NCBI GenBank assembly: GCA_937910835.1
Contig: CALEMG010000453.1
Location: forward strand, 1-8,961
Origin: an uncultured Alphaproteobacteria bacterium
Lineage (GTDB): Bacteria > Pseudomonadota > Alphaproteobacteria > Sneathiellales > Sneathiellaceae
Direction: 5' to 3'
DNA length: 8,961 nt
Numbering within the stretch: position 1 is the stretch's first letter; each line of letters starts with the position of its first letter. Of this stretch, positions 1-6,773 are shown piece after piece. The notes below the pieces were generated by a model. It ran no database searches. It saw only the letters and a program-made list of their open reading frames with translations, and was not told the DNA's origin. The translations under genes were made by a program, and so were the position numbers.

Positions 1-1316
1 TTGAGAAGCTGGGTTTGCCAGATACTCCGCCCGTAAATATGCTTCGTAATCAGTGTTGCGACCGAGACGGCGACCATAACGGCAATCGAGATTTTATAGT
101 CGCCAGTCAGTTCAAATACGATCAAGATCGTTGAGATTGGTGCACCGAGAACGGACGCGGCAACAGCCGACATGCCGATGATTGCATTAAGGCCGTGGCT
201 CGCGGCCATTTCTGGAAAGGCCATTGCAGCAATTAGGCCAAAAGCGCCGCCCGTCATCGCGCCGATAAAAAGCGATGGAGAGAAGAAACCGCCACCGAAA
301 CGTGCCCCGAAGGTCACGCCGACCGCGACGGTTTTCACGATAATCAACAAGAGGAGGAGGAGAAGTGGGTATTGTCCTTTAAGCGCGCTGTCGGTCGCCT
401 CATACCCCACGCCGATAATTTGCGGAAAGAACAAGGCGATTGCGCCAAGAACGACTCCACCTGCTGCTGGTCTCAAAACATCTGGTATTCGAAATCGGTC
501 AATTGTTCTTTCTGAGAAACCGATACTCCAGATAAAAAGCAATGAGACCGCCGCCGCGACGACGCCGAGATTGTCAATAGCCGGAAATTCCCAGAGGGAG
601 ACAATCTGGTAGTTGGGAATGATGAAGGCAGGAAAGTCGCCGACATATATCCGGCTGATCACGGTGCCGATAACGGAGGCAATCACAATTGGGGCGAAGG
701 CCTGGGTTGCGAGTGAACCGACAACGACTTCCAGTGCGAAAAACATACCCGCAATCGGCGCGTTAAAGGACGCCGCAACACCGGAAGAGACACCGCAGGC
801 GATTAGCGTCATGTAGTATTTCGACGGAAGGCGCAGACGTTGGCCGAGCTGGCTGGCGATCAACGCGCAGAAATGAACAACTGGCCCCTCCCGACCACTG
901 GATCCACCACAGCCGAGGGTGAGGGCGTTGACGAACAGACCGCCAATACCAGGCACCAGCTTCATCCTGCCGCGATTGACAATCACGGCTTCCATGACAT
1001 CCGCGACGCCCTGCGAACGATAGCCCGGCAAAACAAATTTCCAGAACAATCCGATAATCAGCCCGCCGATAATCGGGGCCGCCATGATCTGCCACCAGGG
1101 AAGGTTCTCCGCTTGCGAGAGGATTTCCTGACTACCAAATCCATAGAATAGTTTTTGAATTTCACTGATGGCGAGGCGAAACCCGACAGCACCATATCCA
1201 GCGAGAAGACCAATCGCGATGGCGCAGGCTATGAGTTTAACCGGCGTACTGCTCGTCGCGGTAAGAAGCGGGTTGAGTATTTTTTCCCCGGTCCGGGAAT
1301 TTTCAGAGACGGCCAT
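1..1316 (-). CDS. ClC-family chloride channel or H+/Cl- antiporter, C-terminus cut by window edge
   Basis: Integral membrane protein moving chloride across the inner membrane. I translated 438 codons by hand from the ATG at 1316; the frame stays open to base 1. ClC signatures appear in order: a degenerate first selectivity motif, SQGVADVMEA (residues 101-110); GREGP at 141-145, with the gating glutamate E143; FNAPIAG at 184-190; GGGFFSPS at 341-348, with the chloride-coordinating Phe; and TILIVFELTGDY at 396-407, with the chloride-coordinating Tyr at 407. Hydrophobic segments run throughout. The E. coli ClC internal proton glutamate (E203) aligns with V197, so the transport mode is uncertain. 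The sequence breaks off just after the transmembrane core; bacterial relatives often continue into CBS domains, which would lie outside the window. The gene follows hyi on the same strand after 104 bases and may be expressed from its own promoter. No strong ribosome binding site is visible. Confidence 0.93.
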   Translation of the reverse strand, partial: MAVSENSRTGEKILNPLLTATSSTPVKLIACAIAIGLLAGYGAVGFRLAISEIQKLFYGFGSQEILSQAENLPWWQIMAAPIIGGLIIGLFWKFVLPGYRSQGVADVMEAVIVNRGRMKLVPGIGGLFVNALTLGCGGSSGREGPVVHFCALIASQLGQRLRLPSKYYMTLIACGVSSGVAASFNAPIAGMFFALEVVVGSLATQAFAPIVIASVIGTVISRIYVGDFPAFIIPNYQIVSLWEFPAIDNLGVVAAAVSLLFIWSIGFSERTIDRFRIPDVLRPAAGGVVLGAIALFFPQIIGVGYEATDSALKGQYPLLLLLLLIIVKTVAVGVTFGARFGGGFFSPSLFIGAMTGGAFGLIAAMAFPEMAASHGLNAIIGMSAVAASVLGAPISTILIVFELTGDYKISIAVMVAVSVATLITKHIYGRSIWQTQLL

Positions 1317-1332
1317 AGTCAGCCATACGTCC

Positions 1333-1338
1333 AGTATA
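1333..1338 (-). promoter_or_regulatory. Possible -10 box of the ClC gene
   Basis: Read on the minus strand this is TATACT, 5 of 6 matches to the sigma-70 -10 consensus, placed so that transcription would begin about 10 bases before the ClC ATG. The stretch upstream is very A/T-rich but has no convincing -35 box at 16-18 bases. The element suggests that the ClC gene can be transcribed apart from gpt-hyi, but chance occurrence in AT-rich DNA is possible. Confidence 0.25.
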
Positions 1339-1420
1339 TTTTTGTCTTTTTAAGAAATTTATTATTCGTGACAACCAGATGTATCGTGATTGTCTTAAAG
1401 TTTCAATAAATTCAGGGCTT

Positions 1421-2212
1421 TTATGAAGCCTTGTTGAGAAACTTTTGCGCCCAGCCAAGAGTTTCGCGGGTGGTTGACGAGGGTTTATATTCGCAGCCAA
1501 TCCATCCCTTATATCCCTCCGCCTCAAGCAGATCGAAAATATAGGGGTAATTGATCTCGCCATTATCGGGTTCATACCGGTTTGGCGGATTGGCGATCTG
1601 GATATGCTGGATGAGAGGTGCGAACTTTTTATACTGCCGGACGATGTCGCCATCGGTGCGCTGAACGTGATAAATATCGAACTGCAGTCGTAAGTTCGGA
1701 TGGTTGATTTCTTCGATCAATTTTGCCGCCATACCGGTGCTATCCAGAAAGTAGCCCGGCATATCCTGAATATTGATGGGCTCGATCAGTGCGGTAATCC
1801 CACTCTCCGCAAAGGCCGCCGCAGCCGTTCGAAGATTGTTGCGGTAAACGGCAAGCTGCGTTTCTGCAGCAATTGTTGTATCCCGAAGACCCGCCATCAC
1901 ATGAAGACGGGAGCAGCCAAGCGCATTGGCATATTCGATTGCCTGATCAAGGCTGGTCTGGAATTCAGCCTCTCGTCCAGTCAGACTTGCGAGGCCCCTT
2001 TCTCCTTTTTCAAAAACACCCGCCGACAAGTTAAAGAGCGCCTGGGTGAGGCCGTTGTCATCGAGTCGCTTTTTAATCTCTGCCGGTTCAAACTCATAGG
2101 GGAACAGATACTCCACTCCCTTGAAGCCATCTTGGGCGGCAGCTTCGAAACGGTCGAGGAACGGGATTTCCTGATAGAGAAAGCTGAGGTTGGCAGCAAA
2201 CTTGAGGGACAC
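1421..2212 (-). CDS. hyi: Hydroxypyruvate isomerase (TIM-barrel sugar isomerase family)
   Basis: Cytoplasmic enzyme interconverting hydroxypyruvate and tartronate semialdehyde in glyoxylate metabolism; the close relative OtnI acts on 2-oxo-tetronates and cannot be excluded. The protein is 263 residues from the GTG at 2212, close to the usual length of about 258. The N-terminus KFAANLSFLYQEIPFLDRF and the VEYLFPYEF segment are typical. The metal and active-site set can be placed at E144 (ALIEPIN), D179 (LQFDIYH), Q205 (HIQIANPP) and E241 (GCEYKP), one off the residues described for E. coli YgbM (E143, D178, Q204, E240). The frame stays open to an earlier GTG at 2230, but AGAGGA lies 9 bases before the 2212 GTG, and the family N-terminus starts there. 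The gene begins 4 bases after the gpt stop, so the two are probably co-transcribed and translationally coupled. No gcl or tartronate semialdehyde reductase gene is in the window. Confidence 0.93.
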   Translation of the reverse strand: MSLKFAANLSFLYQEIPFLDRFEAAAQDGFKGVEYLFPYEFEPAEIKKRLDDNGLTQALFNLSAGVFEKGERGLASLTGREAEFQTSLDQAIEYANALGCSRLHVMAGLRDTTIAAETQLAVYRNNLRTAAAAFAESGITALIEPINIQDMPGYFLDSTGMAAKLIEEINHPNLRLQFDIYHVQRTDGDIVRQYKKFAPLIQHIQIANPPNRYEPDNGEINYPYIFDLLEAEGYKGWIGCEYKPSSTTRETLGWAQKFLNKAS

Positions 2213-2216
2213 TTGG

Positions 2217-2717
2217 CTATATCCTCTCACGATTCTCTTCTACGATTGGCTTAACGAAGGACGGCGCCTGATCCCATGGGAAGAGGATCCATGTATCCTG
2301 GCTGACTTCCGTAATGAACGTATCGACTTGTTCCAGCCCTTTCGGCTTGCCATAGATTGTCGCGAAATGGGCTTTGGGGACCATCTGCCGGACATGGCGC
2401 GCGGTAATGCCACTGTCGACGAGATCGTCCACGATGACCCATCCTTCTCCCTCGTCCGGCAAGTCCAGCCCCTTGATGATATTCACTTCGCCGACGGACT
2501 TGTCATCACGATAGGCGGCAATGCAGACCGTATCAATATTACGGATATCAAGCTCCCGAGCGACAATAGCCGCTGGGACAAGGCCGCCGCGAGTCACCGC
2601 AATGACACCTTTGAACGGTGCCTTCTCCATTAGGCGCCAGGCGAGCGCCCGGCCATTTCGGTGTAATTCCTCCCAGGAAACAGGAAAATACTTCGTATAG
2701 CCTGCGCCAGTCGACAT
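2217..2717 (-). CDS. gpt: Xanthine/guanine phosphoribosyltransferase
   Basis: Purine salvage enzyme joining xanthine, guanine or hypoxanthine to PRPP to give the nucleoside monophosphate. The 166 residues resemble E. coli Gpt (152 aa) along the whole length: GVIAVTRGGLVPAAIVAREL (37-56), IDTVCIAAY (61-69), the PRPP loop VIVDDLVDSG (94-103), PKAHFATIYGKP (114-125) and the base-pocket region QDTWILFPWD (140-149). The extra length is about 14 C-terminal residues. The frame also has an ATG at 2732 (171 aa), but GGGGGA sits 7 bases before the 2717 ATG and the 2732 ATG has no ribosome binding site. It is the first gene of a leftward unit with hyi. That partner is unusual for gpt and may link purine salvage to glyoxylate produced by purine breakdown, which is speculative. 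Confidence 0.95.
   Translation of the reverse strand: MSTGAGYTKYFPVSWEELHRNGRALAWRLMEKAPFKGVIAVTRGGLVPAAIVARELDIRNIDTVCIAAYRDDKSVGEVNIIKGLDLPDEGEGWVIVDDLVDSGITARHVRQMVPKAHFATIYGKPKGLEQVDTFITEVSQDTWILFPWDQAPSFVKPIVEENRERI
2222..2227 (-). promoter_or_regulatory. Ribosome binding site of hyi, inside the 3' end of gpt
   Basis: AGAGGA on the minus strand, 9 bases before the GTG at 2212 and embedded in the last codons of gpt. It decides the hyi start against the GTG at 2230, which would overlap the site itself and has nothing suitable upstream. Confidence 0.6.
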
Positions 2718-2790
2718 TGGACGTTCCCCCATTTTACGTTTGCAATGTTTTAAACCGGCTTTGATAAGATTTAAAGCGTCCTTTTCATGG

Positions 2791-2814
2791 AGACCTCTCG
2801 CGGGGGTCTTTTTT
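2791..2814 (+). terminator. Terminator-like hairpin with T-run upstream of the 81-aa gene
   Basis: AGACCTCT (2791-2798) pairs with GGGGGTCT (2802-2809): eight base pairs including two G-U pairs and a 3-base loop, followed by six T (2809-2814). This is the form of a Rho-independent terminator acting on rightward transcription. No rightward gene ends here, because gpt is divergent. It could be an attenuator in the leader of the 2844 gene or the end of a short transcript. A weak promoter-like pair lies upstream (TTGCAA, 17 bases, GATAAG, near 2740-2768). No leader peptide is evident. Confidence 0.5.
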
Positions 2815-2843
2815 CAGGAACAGAATTGAAGTAGGTTTTTATA

Positions 2844-3089
2844 ATGGCATCAAGACCCCCGAGCGCGGCACAACTAAAATATCTTCGGCTTGGCCGGTTC
2901 CAGCCGGGAGGCAAGCTGCCGCTATTTGATCCGAACGGGCAGCAGATCAGCAAGACCGTTATAAGAAGTTGCATGAAAAAGGGGTGGGTACAAACCTGGT
3001 TTGAGAACCCCATCAAGCCCGACTGGCTTGTCTGTAAACTGACGGAGGAGGGGATAAAGATGGTCGATAAATACGGGGATCGGCGTTAA
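2844..3089 (+). CDS. Small basic uncharacterised protein (81 aa)
   Basis: I do not recognise a named family. The protein is 81 residues, soluble, rich in Lys and Arg, without a signal peptide or membrane segment. It has an N-terminal SAAQLKYLRLGRF helix-like stretch, a central KTVIRSCMKKGWVQTW segment, and a C-terminal LVCKLTEEGIKMVDKY stretch. The last resembles the closing strand and helix of winged-helix proteins (the 'LTEEG' pattern common in MarR- and PadR-type domains), so nucleic-acid binding is possible but unproven. A ribosome binding site AGTAGG lies 8 bases before the ATG. The well-formed start, the well-mixed composition and the absence of a better frame support a real gene. It stands alone between divergent gpt and the nnrU-like gene 124 bases downstream. 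Confidence 0.7.
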   Translation: MASRPPSAAQLKYLRLGRFQPGGKLPLFDPNGQQISKTVIRSCMKKGWVQTWFENPIKPDWLVCKLTEEGIKMVDKYGDRR

Positions 3090-3163
3090 ACTCGGCCTCA
3101 GGTAAATTGTGACGGGGATCGCACAAGCCCGATTTCTTTCCGATAATACTTTTGATATCCGCC

Positions 3164-3177
3164 GTTTGGTGCCAAAC
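3164..3177. promoter_or_regulatory. Perfect 6-bp inverted repeat upstream of the nnrU-like gene
   Basis: GTTTGG-TG-CCAAAC, 36 bases before the ATG at 3214. It could be an operator. It does not fit the FNR/NnrR layout (TTG-N8-CAA), so there is no direct sign of nitric-oxide control. With a 2-base loop it is unlikely to be an RNA hairpin. Confidence 0.3.
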
Positions 3178-3213
3178 TTCCGTAATTCGATTATCAGATG
3201 ATGGGGCAGAATC

Positions 3214-3906
3214 ATGACCGGAACCGTTGGGGAACTTATTCTCGCTGCGCTGGCTTTTCTCGCAATTCATATCGTTCCGTCGAGCGTCTTGCGCGAAAGG
3301 GTCGTTTCCCGAATCGGTGAAAAGGCCTATATGGCGGGCTTCAGCCTGCTCTCGATTGTAATCCTTATCTGGCTTGTTATGGCCTATCGCGCCACCCCGT
3401 TTGGCGACATGCTATGGGATGCTGGTAATGGCGGGCGGCATCTCGCGATGCTGTTGATGCTAATCGCCTCTATTCTGTTTTTCGGCGCGATTACCAGCCC
3501 GAACCCGACGGCGATCGGGGCCGACAAGATGCTCGGCAAAGAGAGCGCTTATAGCGGTATCAATGCCATTACCCGCCATCCCATGATGTGGAGTTTCACG
3601 CGCTGGTCCATTGCCCATATCGTGAATAACGGCGATATCACATCAATCGTCTTTTTCGGAACCTTTGGCCTGCTTGCTTTTGTCGGTACCTTTTTAATCG
3701 ATGCTAAGAAAGCGCGGCAATTAAAGGATGGCTGGGGTGCGTATGAAACGCGTACGTCCAACATCCCCTTTGCAGCCATTATTCAAGGTCGCGCGACGCT
3801 GTCGATTACGCCGTTGTGGTGGCGTGTTTTACTCGGTGTTGTCCTTTTCGCGGCACTCTATCTTTTGCATCCACTGGCCTTTGGTGTTTCTCCCGGCCCG
3901 ATATAG
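3214..3906 (+). CDS. NnrU-family integral membrane protein
   Basis: The 230-residue membrane protein belongs to the NnrU family, first named from denitrification loci of alphaproteobacteria; its biochemical role is not settled. The hallmark NAITRHPMMWSFTRWSIAH runs from residue 117 to 135. About five or six hydrophobic segments are visible: near 5-22, 41-58, 77-94, 126-137, 143-162 and 204-220. The short KDGWGAYETRTSNIPFAA stretch (171-188) is also typical. The start is supported by GGGG upstream at normal spacing and by the hydrophobic N-terminus. No nitrite or nitric oxide reductase genes are in the window, so the name should not be read as evidence of denitrification. NnrU-like proteins also occur alone in aerobes, and the family is distantly related to isoprenylcysteine methyltransferase-type membrane proteins. 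Its stop lies 2 bases from the stop of the convergent thioesterase gene. Confidence 0.9.
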   Translation: MTGTVGELILAALAFLAIHIVPSSVLRERVVSRIGEKAYMAGFSLLSIVILIWLVMAYRATPFGDMLWDAGNGGRHLAMLLMLIASILFFGAITSPNPTAIGADKMLGKESAYSGINAITRHPMMWSFTRWSIAHIVNNGDITSIVFFGTFGLLAFVGTFLIDAKKARQLKDGWGAYETRTSNIPFAAIIQGRATLSITPLWWRVLLGVVLFAALYLLHPLAFGVSPGPI

Positions 3907-3908
3907 GT

Positions 3909-4370
3909 TTAATAGATGGCGCAGGTGGTGTTTCCGGTGGCGTAGAGTTTGCCGTCTTCGCCGACCAGCCGCGCCTCCGATGTGGCTATTTTCCGGCCTT
4001 TGTGTACAACTTCCGCTGTCGCCGTCACCTTGCCCATGCCGGGTAGCATGGCCCGCAGATACTTGACGTTGAGGTCGACAGTCGTATAGCGCTCTCCGGG
4101 TTCCAAAACCGTGTGGATGGCGCAGCCAAGCGCGCTGTCAAGAAGCGTCGCGGCATATCCGCCATGAACAGTTCCGATCGGATTCAGGTGTTTTTCCCCT
4201 GGATATCCGGAAAAAATGGCCTTGCCGAATGTAATTTCAGAGAGATCGAATTCCATCGTCCGGCCAATTGCAGGGGGAACCCCGGCGTCGATCACGGCTT
4301 GCAATTGCTCTAGGCCGGTCATTTTCATGCAGATTTCTTCGAGTTCTTTCTTCTTGTCGAGGGCGTTCAT
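3909..4370 (-). CDS. PaaI-like hotdog-fold thioesterase
   Basis: A 153-residue hotdog-fold protein of the PaaI / 4HBT thioesterase group, expected to hydrolyse acyl-CoA thioesters in the cytoplasm; the substrate cannot be read from the sequence. The active-site segment HLNPIGTVHGGYAATLLDSA (61-80) carries the family HGG motif and D78. TTVDLNVKYLRAM (96-108) and KVTATAEVVHKGRKIATSEA (114-133) are the conserved strands. The N-terminal 30 residues are helical and charged, as in relatives. The start is backed by AAGGGA 8 bases before the ATG. The gene is divergent from the LysR gene, with which it shares a 106-base spacer holding an operator-like palindrome, so the regulator may control it. It is convergent with the nnrU-like gene, with no room for a terminator between them. 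Confidence 0.9.
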   Translation of the reverse strand: MNALDKKKELEEICMKMTGLEQLQAVIDAGVPPAIGRTMEFDLSEITFGKAIFSGYPGEKHLNPIGTVHGGYAATLLDSALGCAIHTVLEPGERYTTVDLNVKYLRAMLPGMGKVTATAEVVHKGRKIATSEARLVGEDGKLYATGNTTCAIY

Positions 4371-4444
4371 TCTCTGTTTCCCTTAAAATCAACGGTTCAT
4401 TGCTTGAAAGATATGATTTTTTCTTAAAACGAAAATATGCTAAA

Positions 4445-4465
4445 TTTGAATATACTCTATTCAAA
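4445..4465. promoter_or_regulatory. Candidate LysR operator: perfect 8-bp inverted repeat
   Basis: TTTGAATA (4445-4452), a 5-base spacer and TATTCAAA (4458-4465) form a perfect dyad in the spacer between the thioesterase and LysR genes, ending 11 bases before the LysR ATG. It contains T-N11-A, the core pattern of LysR-type boxes, and overlaps TATACT (4451-4456), a possible -10 of the regulator. Binding here would fit autorepression and control of the divergent gene. Confidence 0.5.
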
Positions 4466-4476
4466 AATGTATAAAT

Positions 4477-5379
4477 ATGTCCTGGGATTATTATCGATAT
4501 TTTTTGGCCGTTGCGGAAACAGGAAGTCTGTCTGCTGCGGCCCGTCAACTGTCCGTTTCCCAGCCGACGGTTGGACGACAGATTGCCGAACTTGAAAAAA
4601 GACTGGAAACTCGATTGTTCGAGCGCGCGTCCCATGGCTATCTCCTGACGCCAGCGGGACAGCAGATCCGGGAGAAAATAAGGGCGGTTGCCGCTGATCT
4701 GGACGGCGTTGAGCAGGTGATCAGCGGTTTGGACAAATCCCTTTCCGGGTTGATCCGGATCTCAGCGACCGAAGGGTTCGGCAGCTATTGGCTTACCCCG
4801 AAACTCAGCCAGTTTCAGGAGCGGCATCCCAGCATCCAGTTTGATTTAATGCTCGATATTTCTGTAGTCAATTTGCGCCGTCGAGAGGCGGATGTCGCGT
4901 TGCGGCTTGCAAATCCGCGCGTATCCGACCTAATTGGTCGTAAGGTCGGACGCACGGGGTTTGGGCTTTATGGCGCAAAATCCTATCTGGAGAAACGCGG
5001 GGAACCGATATCCATGACAGAACTTGCCAGCCACGATTTTATTGGCTGGCAGTCGGGGCGTGATAGCTTGCCGTTTTCTGCAGCGCTGGAGAAGATTGCG
5101 CCGCCGGGTAATATTAAATTCCGATGTGATACCGTCGCCGCGCAGATTGCCGCCGTGCAAAGCGGCATTGGGCTATTCGTAGCTCCACATTATCTTGTGC
5201 CGCGCGATGGCCGGGTTGTCCGCCTGCTGCCGACAGAAATCAATTTGAGGTTCGATATTTGGCTGTTGACCCATCGTGATCTGGTGAACGCCGGGAGGAT
5301 CCGTAGTCTCCTTGATTTCCTGTATGAACATTTCCGCAATGACCAGCAATTTCTGCTTGGGGAGGATTTACGACCTTGA
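4477..5379 (+). CDS. LysR-type transcriptional regulator
   Basis: A 300-residue regulator of full LysR length. The N-terminal winged helix-turn-helix spans about 2-61, with SLSAAARQLSVSQPTVGRQI (17-36) as the recognition region and LETRLFERASHGYLLTPAG after it. A linker helix leads to the periplasmic-binding-like effector domain at about 88-295, in which LSGLIRISATEGFGSYWL and VAAQIAAVQSGIGLFVAPHY are typical segments. The effector is unknown. The ATG is not preceded by a recognisable Shine-Dalgarno sequence, only by A/T-rich DNA with the palindrome 11 bases upstream, so translation may be weak or the leader very short. The divergent thioesterase and the co-directional amidohydrolase 68 bases downstream are the likely targets, by the usual LysR pattern of regulating neighbours. 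Confidence 0.95.
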   Translation: MSWDYYRYFLAVAETGSLSAAARQLSVSQPTVGRQIAELEKRLETRLFERASHGYLLTPAGQQIREKIRAVAADLDGVEQVISGLDKSLSGLIRISATEGFGSYWLTPKLSQFQERHPSIQFDLMLDISVVNLRRREADVALRLANPRVSDLIGRKVGRTGFGLYGAKSYLEKRGEPISMTELASHDFIGWQSGRDSLPFSAALEKIAPPGNIKFRCDTVAAQIAAVQSGIGLFVAPHYLVPRDGRVVRLLPTEINLRFDIWLLTHRDLVNAGRIRSLLDFLYEHFRNDQQFLLGEDLRP

Positions 5380-5447
5380 TTGTCGAAACCCGTTTATATG
5401 TGATAGTGTTTTCGCAATAAATCTCATTAGGCATAAGGAAAACAAGA

Positions 5448-6623
5448 ATGAAGATACTTCCTGAAATCAAAGAGATGCATGATGAACTAACGGAATGGCG
5501 GCATCGGATTCATCAGCATCCGGAAACGGCTTTCGAAGAGTATCGTACATCCGATTTTGTTGCTGAAAAGCTGGAAAGTTTTGGCATTGAGGTACATCGC
5601 GGGCTGGGGAAGACGGGTGTCGTCGGCACCTTGACTCAAGGCAGCGGAAATCGTGCGATAGGACTTCGCGCCGATATGGACGCCCTTGATTTGCAGGAGC
5701 TGAACGAGTTTGACCATCGCTCCCAGATTGACGGCAAAATGCACGGCTGCGGCCATGACGGTCATACGGTGATGCTGCTGGGCGCGGCGAAGCATCTCGC
5801 TCAATCCAAAAATTTTGATGGCACCGTCCGTTTTATCTTTCAGCCGGCGGAGGAAAATGTTGCTGGCGGCCGGGTGATGATCGCAGATGGTCTCTTCGAT
5901 ATGTTCCCGGTAGATAGTGTCTATGGAATGCATAACATGCCAGGGCATCAGGTTGGTACCTTCGCGGTTTGTAAAGGGCCGATAATGGCGTCCGCCGATT
6001 TCTTTGAAGCCCGCATCATTGGTAATGGCGGACATGGTGCGTTTCCCCATCTCGCGACAGATCCAGTCGTGATAGCCTCAGAGATCGTGCTGGCTTGGCA
6101 GAATATTGTGAGCCGGAATGTCGACCCGCTTCAGTCTGCGGTCGTAACAGTTGCACAGATCAATGGCGGGCATACGGGGAATGTCATTCCTGCGGATGTG
6201 GTCTTGAAAGGGACGACCCGGGCGTTTGATCTGCAAGTCCAGGATATGATTGAAAACCGGATGCGACAGATTGCGGTCGGTATTGCTGAAGCTCATGGTG
6301 CGAAAGCGGAGTTCACCTATGACCGCCGATATGCCCCGACCATTAATACCCCGGATGAAACCGATGAGGCGATTGCCGCGGCTGTCGAGCTTGTAGGCGA
6401 CAGCGGGGTGAATAAAGAAGTAACACCGGTAATGGGAGCTGAGGATTTTTCCTGGATGCTGCGGGAGCGCCCGGGCTGTTACATCATGATTGCCAATGGT
6501 TCAGGGGAGGGAAGCTGCCATGTGCATAACCCGAACTACGACTTTAACGATGAAATTCTGCCGCTTGGTGCGAACTACTGGGTGCGCCTGACGGAAAGGA
6601 TTCTTACTCAGGAAGCAAATTAA
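5448..6623 (+). CDS. M20D-family amidohydrolase (hippurate / N-acyl-amino-acid hydrolase type)
   Basis: A 391-residue metallopeptidase-fold amidohydrolase of peptidase family M20D (HipO, IAA-amino-acid hydrolase and N-acyl-L-amino-acid amidohydrolase group). It would cleave an N-acyl amide to an acid and a free amino acid; the exact substrate is open. All signatures are present: GLRADMDAL (72-80), MHGCGHDGH (98-106) with metal ligands C101 and H103, FIFQPAEE (129-136) with E135/E136, YGMHNMPG (159-166) with H162, the dimerisation-domain IIGNGGHGAFPH (190-201), MGAEDFSWML (329-338), and H358/H360 near the C-terminus. There is no signal peptide, so it is probably cytoplasmic. The start is supported by AAGGA 8 bases upstream. 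It follows the LysR gene by 68 bases and is plausibly regulated by it. A weak palindrome (ATCATA-AA-TATGAT) followed by T's overlaps the stop region and is at best a poor terminator. Confidence 0.94.
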   Translation: MKILPEIKEMHDELTEWRHRIHQHPETAFEEYRTSDFVAEKLESFGIEVHRGLGKTGVVGTLTQGSGNRAIGLRADMDALDLQELNEFDHRSQIDGKMHGCGHDGHTVMLLGAAKHLAQSKNFDGTVRFIFQPAEENVAGGRVMIADGLFDMFPVDSVYGMHNMPGHQVGTFAVCKGPIMASADFFEARIIGNGGHGAFPHLATDPVVIASEIVLAWQNIVSRNVDPLQSAVVTVAQINGGHTGNVIPADVVLKGTTRAFDLQVQDMIENRMRQIAVGIAEAHGAKAEFTYDRRYAPTINTPDETDEAIAAAVELVGDSGVNKEVTPVMGAEDFSWMLRERPGCYIMIANGSGEGSCHVHNPNYDFNDEILPLGANYWVRLTERILTQEAN

Positions 6624-6773
6624 TCATAAATATGATCTCTTTTTGACGTCTTCGAACCAATTTTTCGTGATCTCGGTTACAAAGAGGCGGAAAAATTAGT
6701 GGAATTCATCGTTTGGTAAGCTCACATTAGATACACTAAATGTTCTAAACTATTGGGTTTGATGCAGACTTAA

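Noticed and set aside
172..1151. Several rightward open frames opposite the ClC gene
   Set aside because: They lie antisense to a gene with clear ClC motifs over its full length and show low-complexity, implausible proteins.
1416..1430. GGCTT/AAGCC hairpin over the hyi stop as a terminator
   Set aside because: The stem is only 5 bp and no T-run follows on the minus strand, so it is not a credible terminator.
5487..6050. 187-codon leftward open frame inside the amidohydrolase gene
   Set aside because: It is the antisense shadow of a gene with complete M20D motifs and has no recognisable domain.
6623..6645. ATCATA-AA-TATGAT palindrome followed by CTCTTTTT after the amidohydrolase gene
   Set aside because: The stem is nearly all A/T with a 2-base loop, too weak for an intrinsic terminator; chance is likely in this AT-rich spacer.
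6659..6697. AATTTTTC / GAAAAATT inverted repeat in the spacer before the metallo-hydrolase gene
   Set aside because: The 8-bp arms are low complexity and separated by 23 bases, with no promoter or T-run linked to them; not distinguishable from chance.
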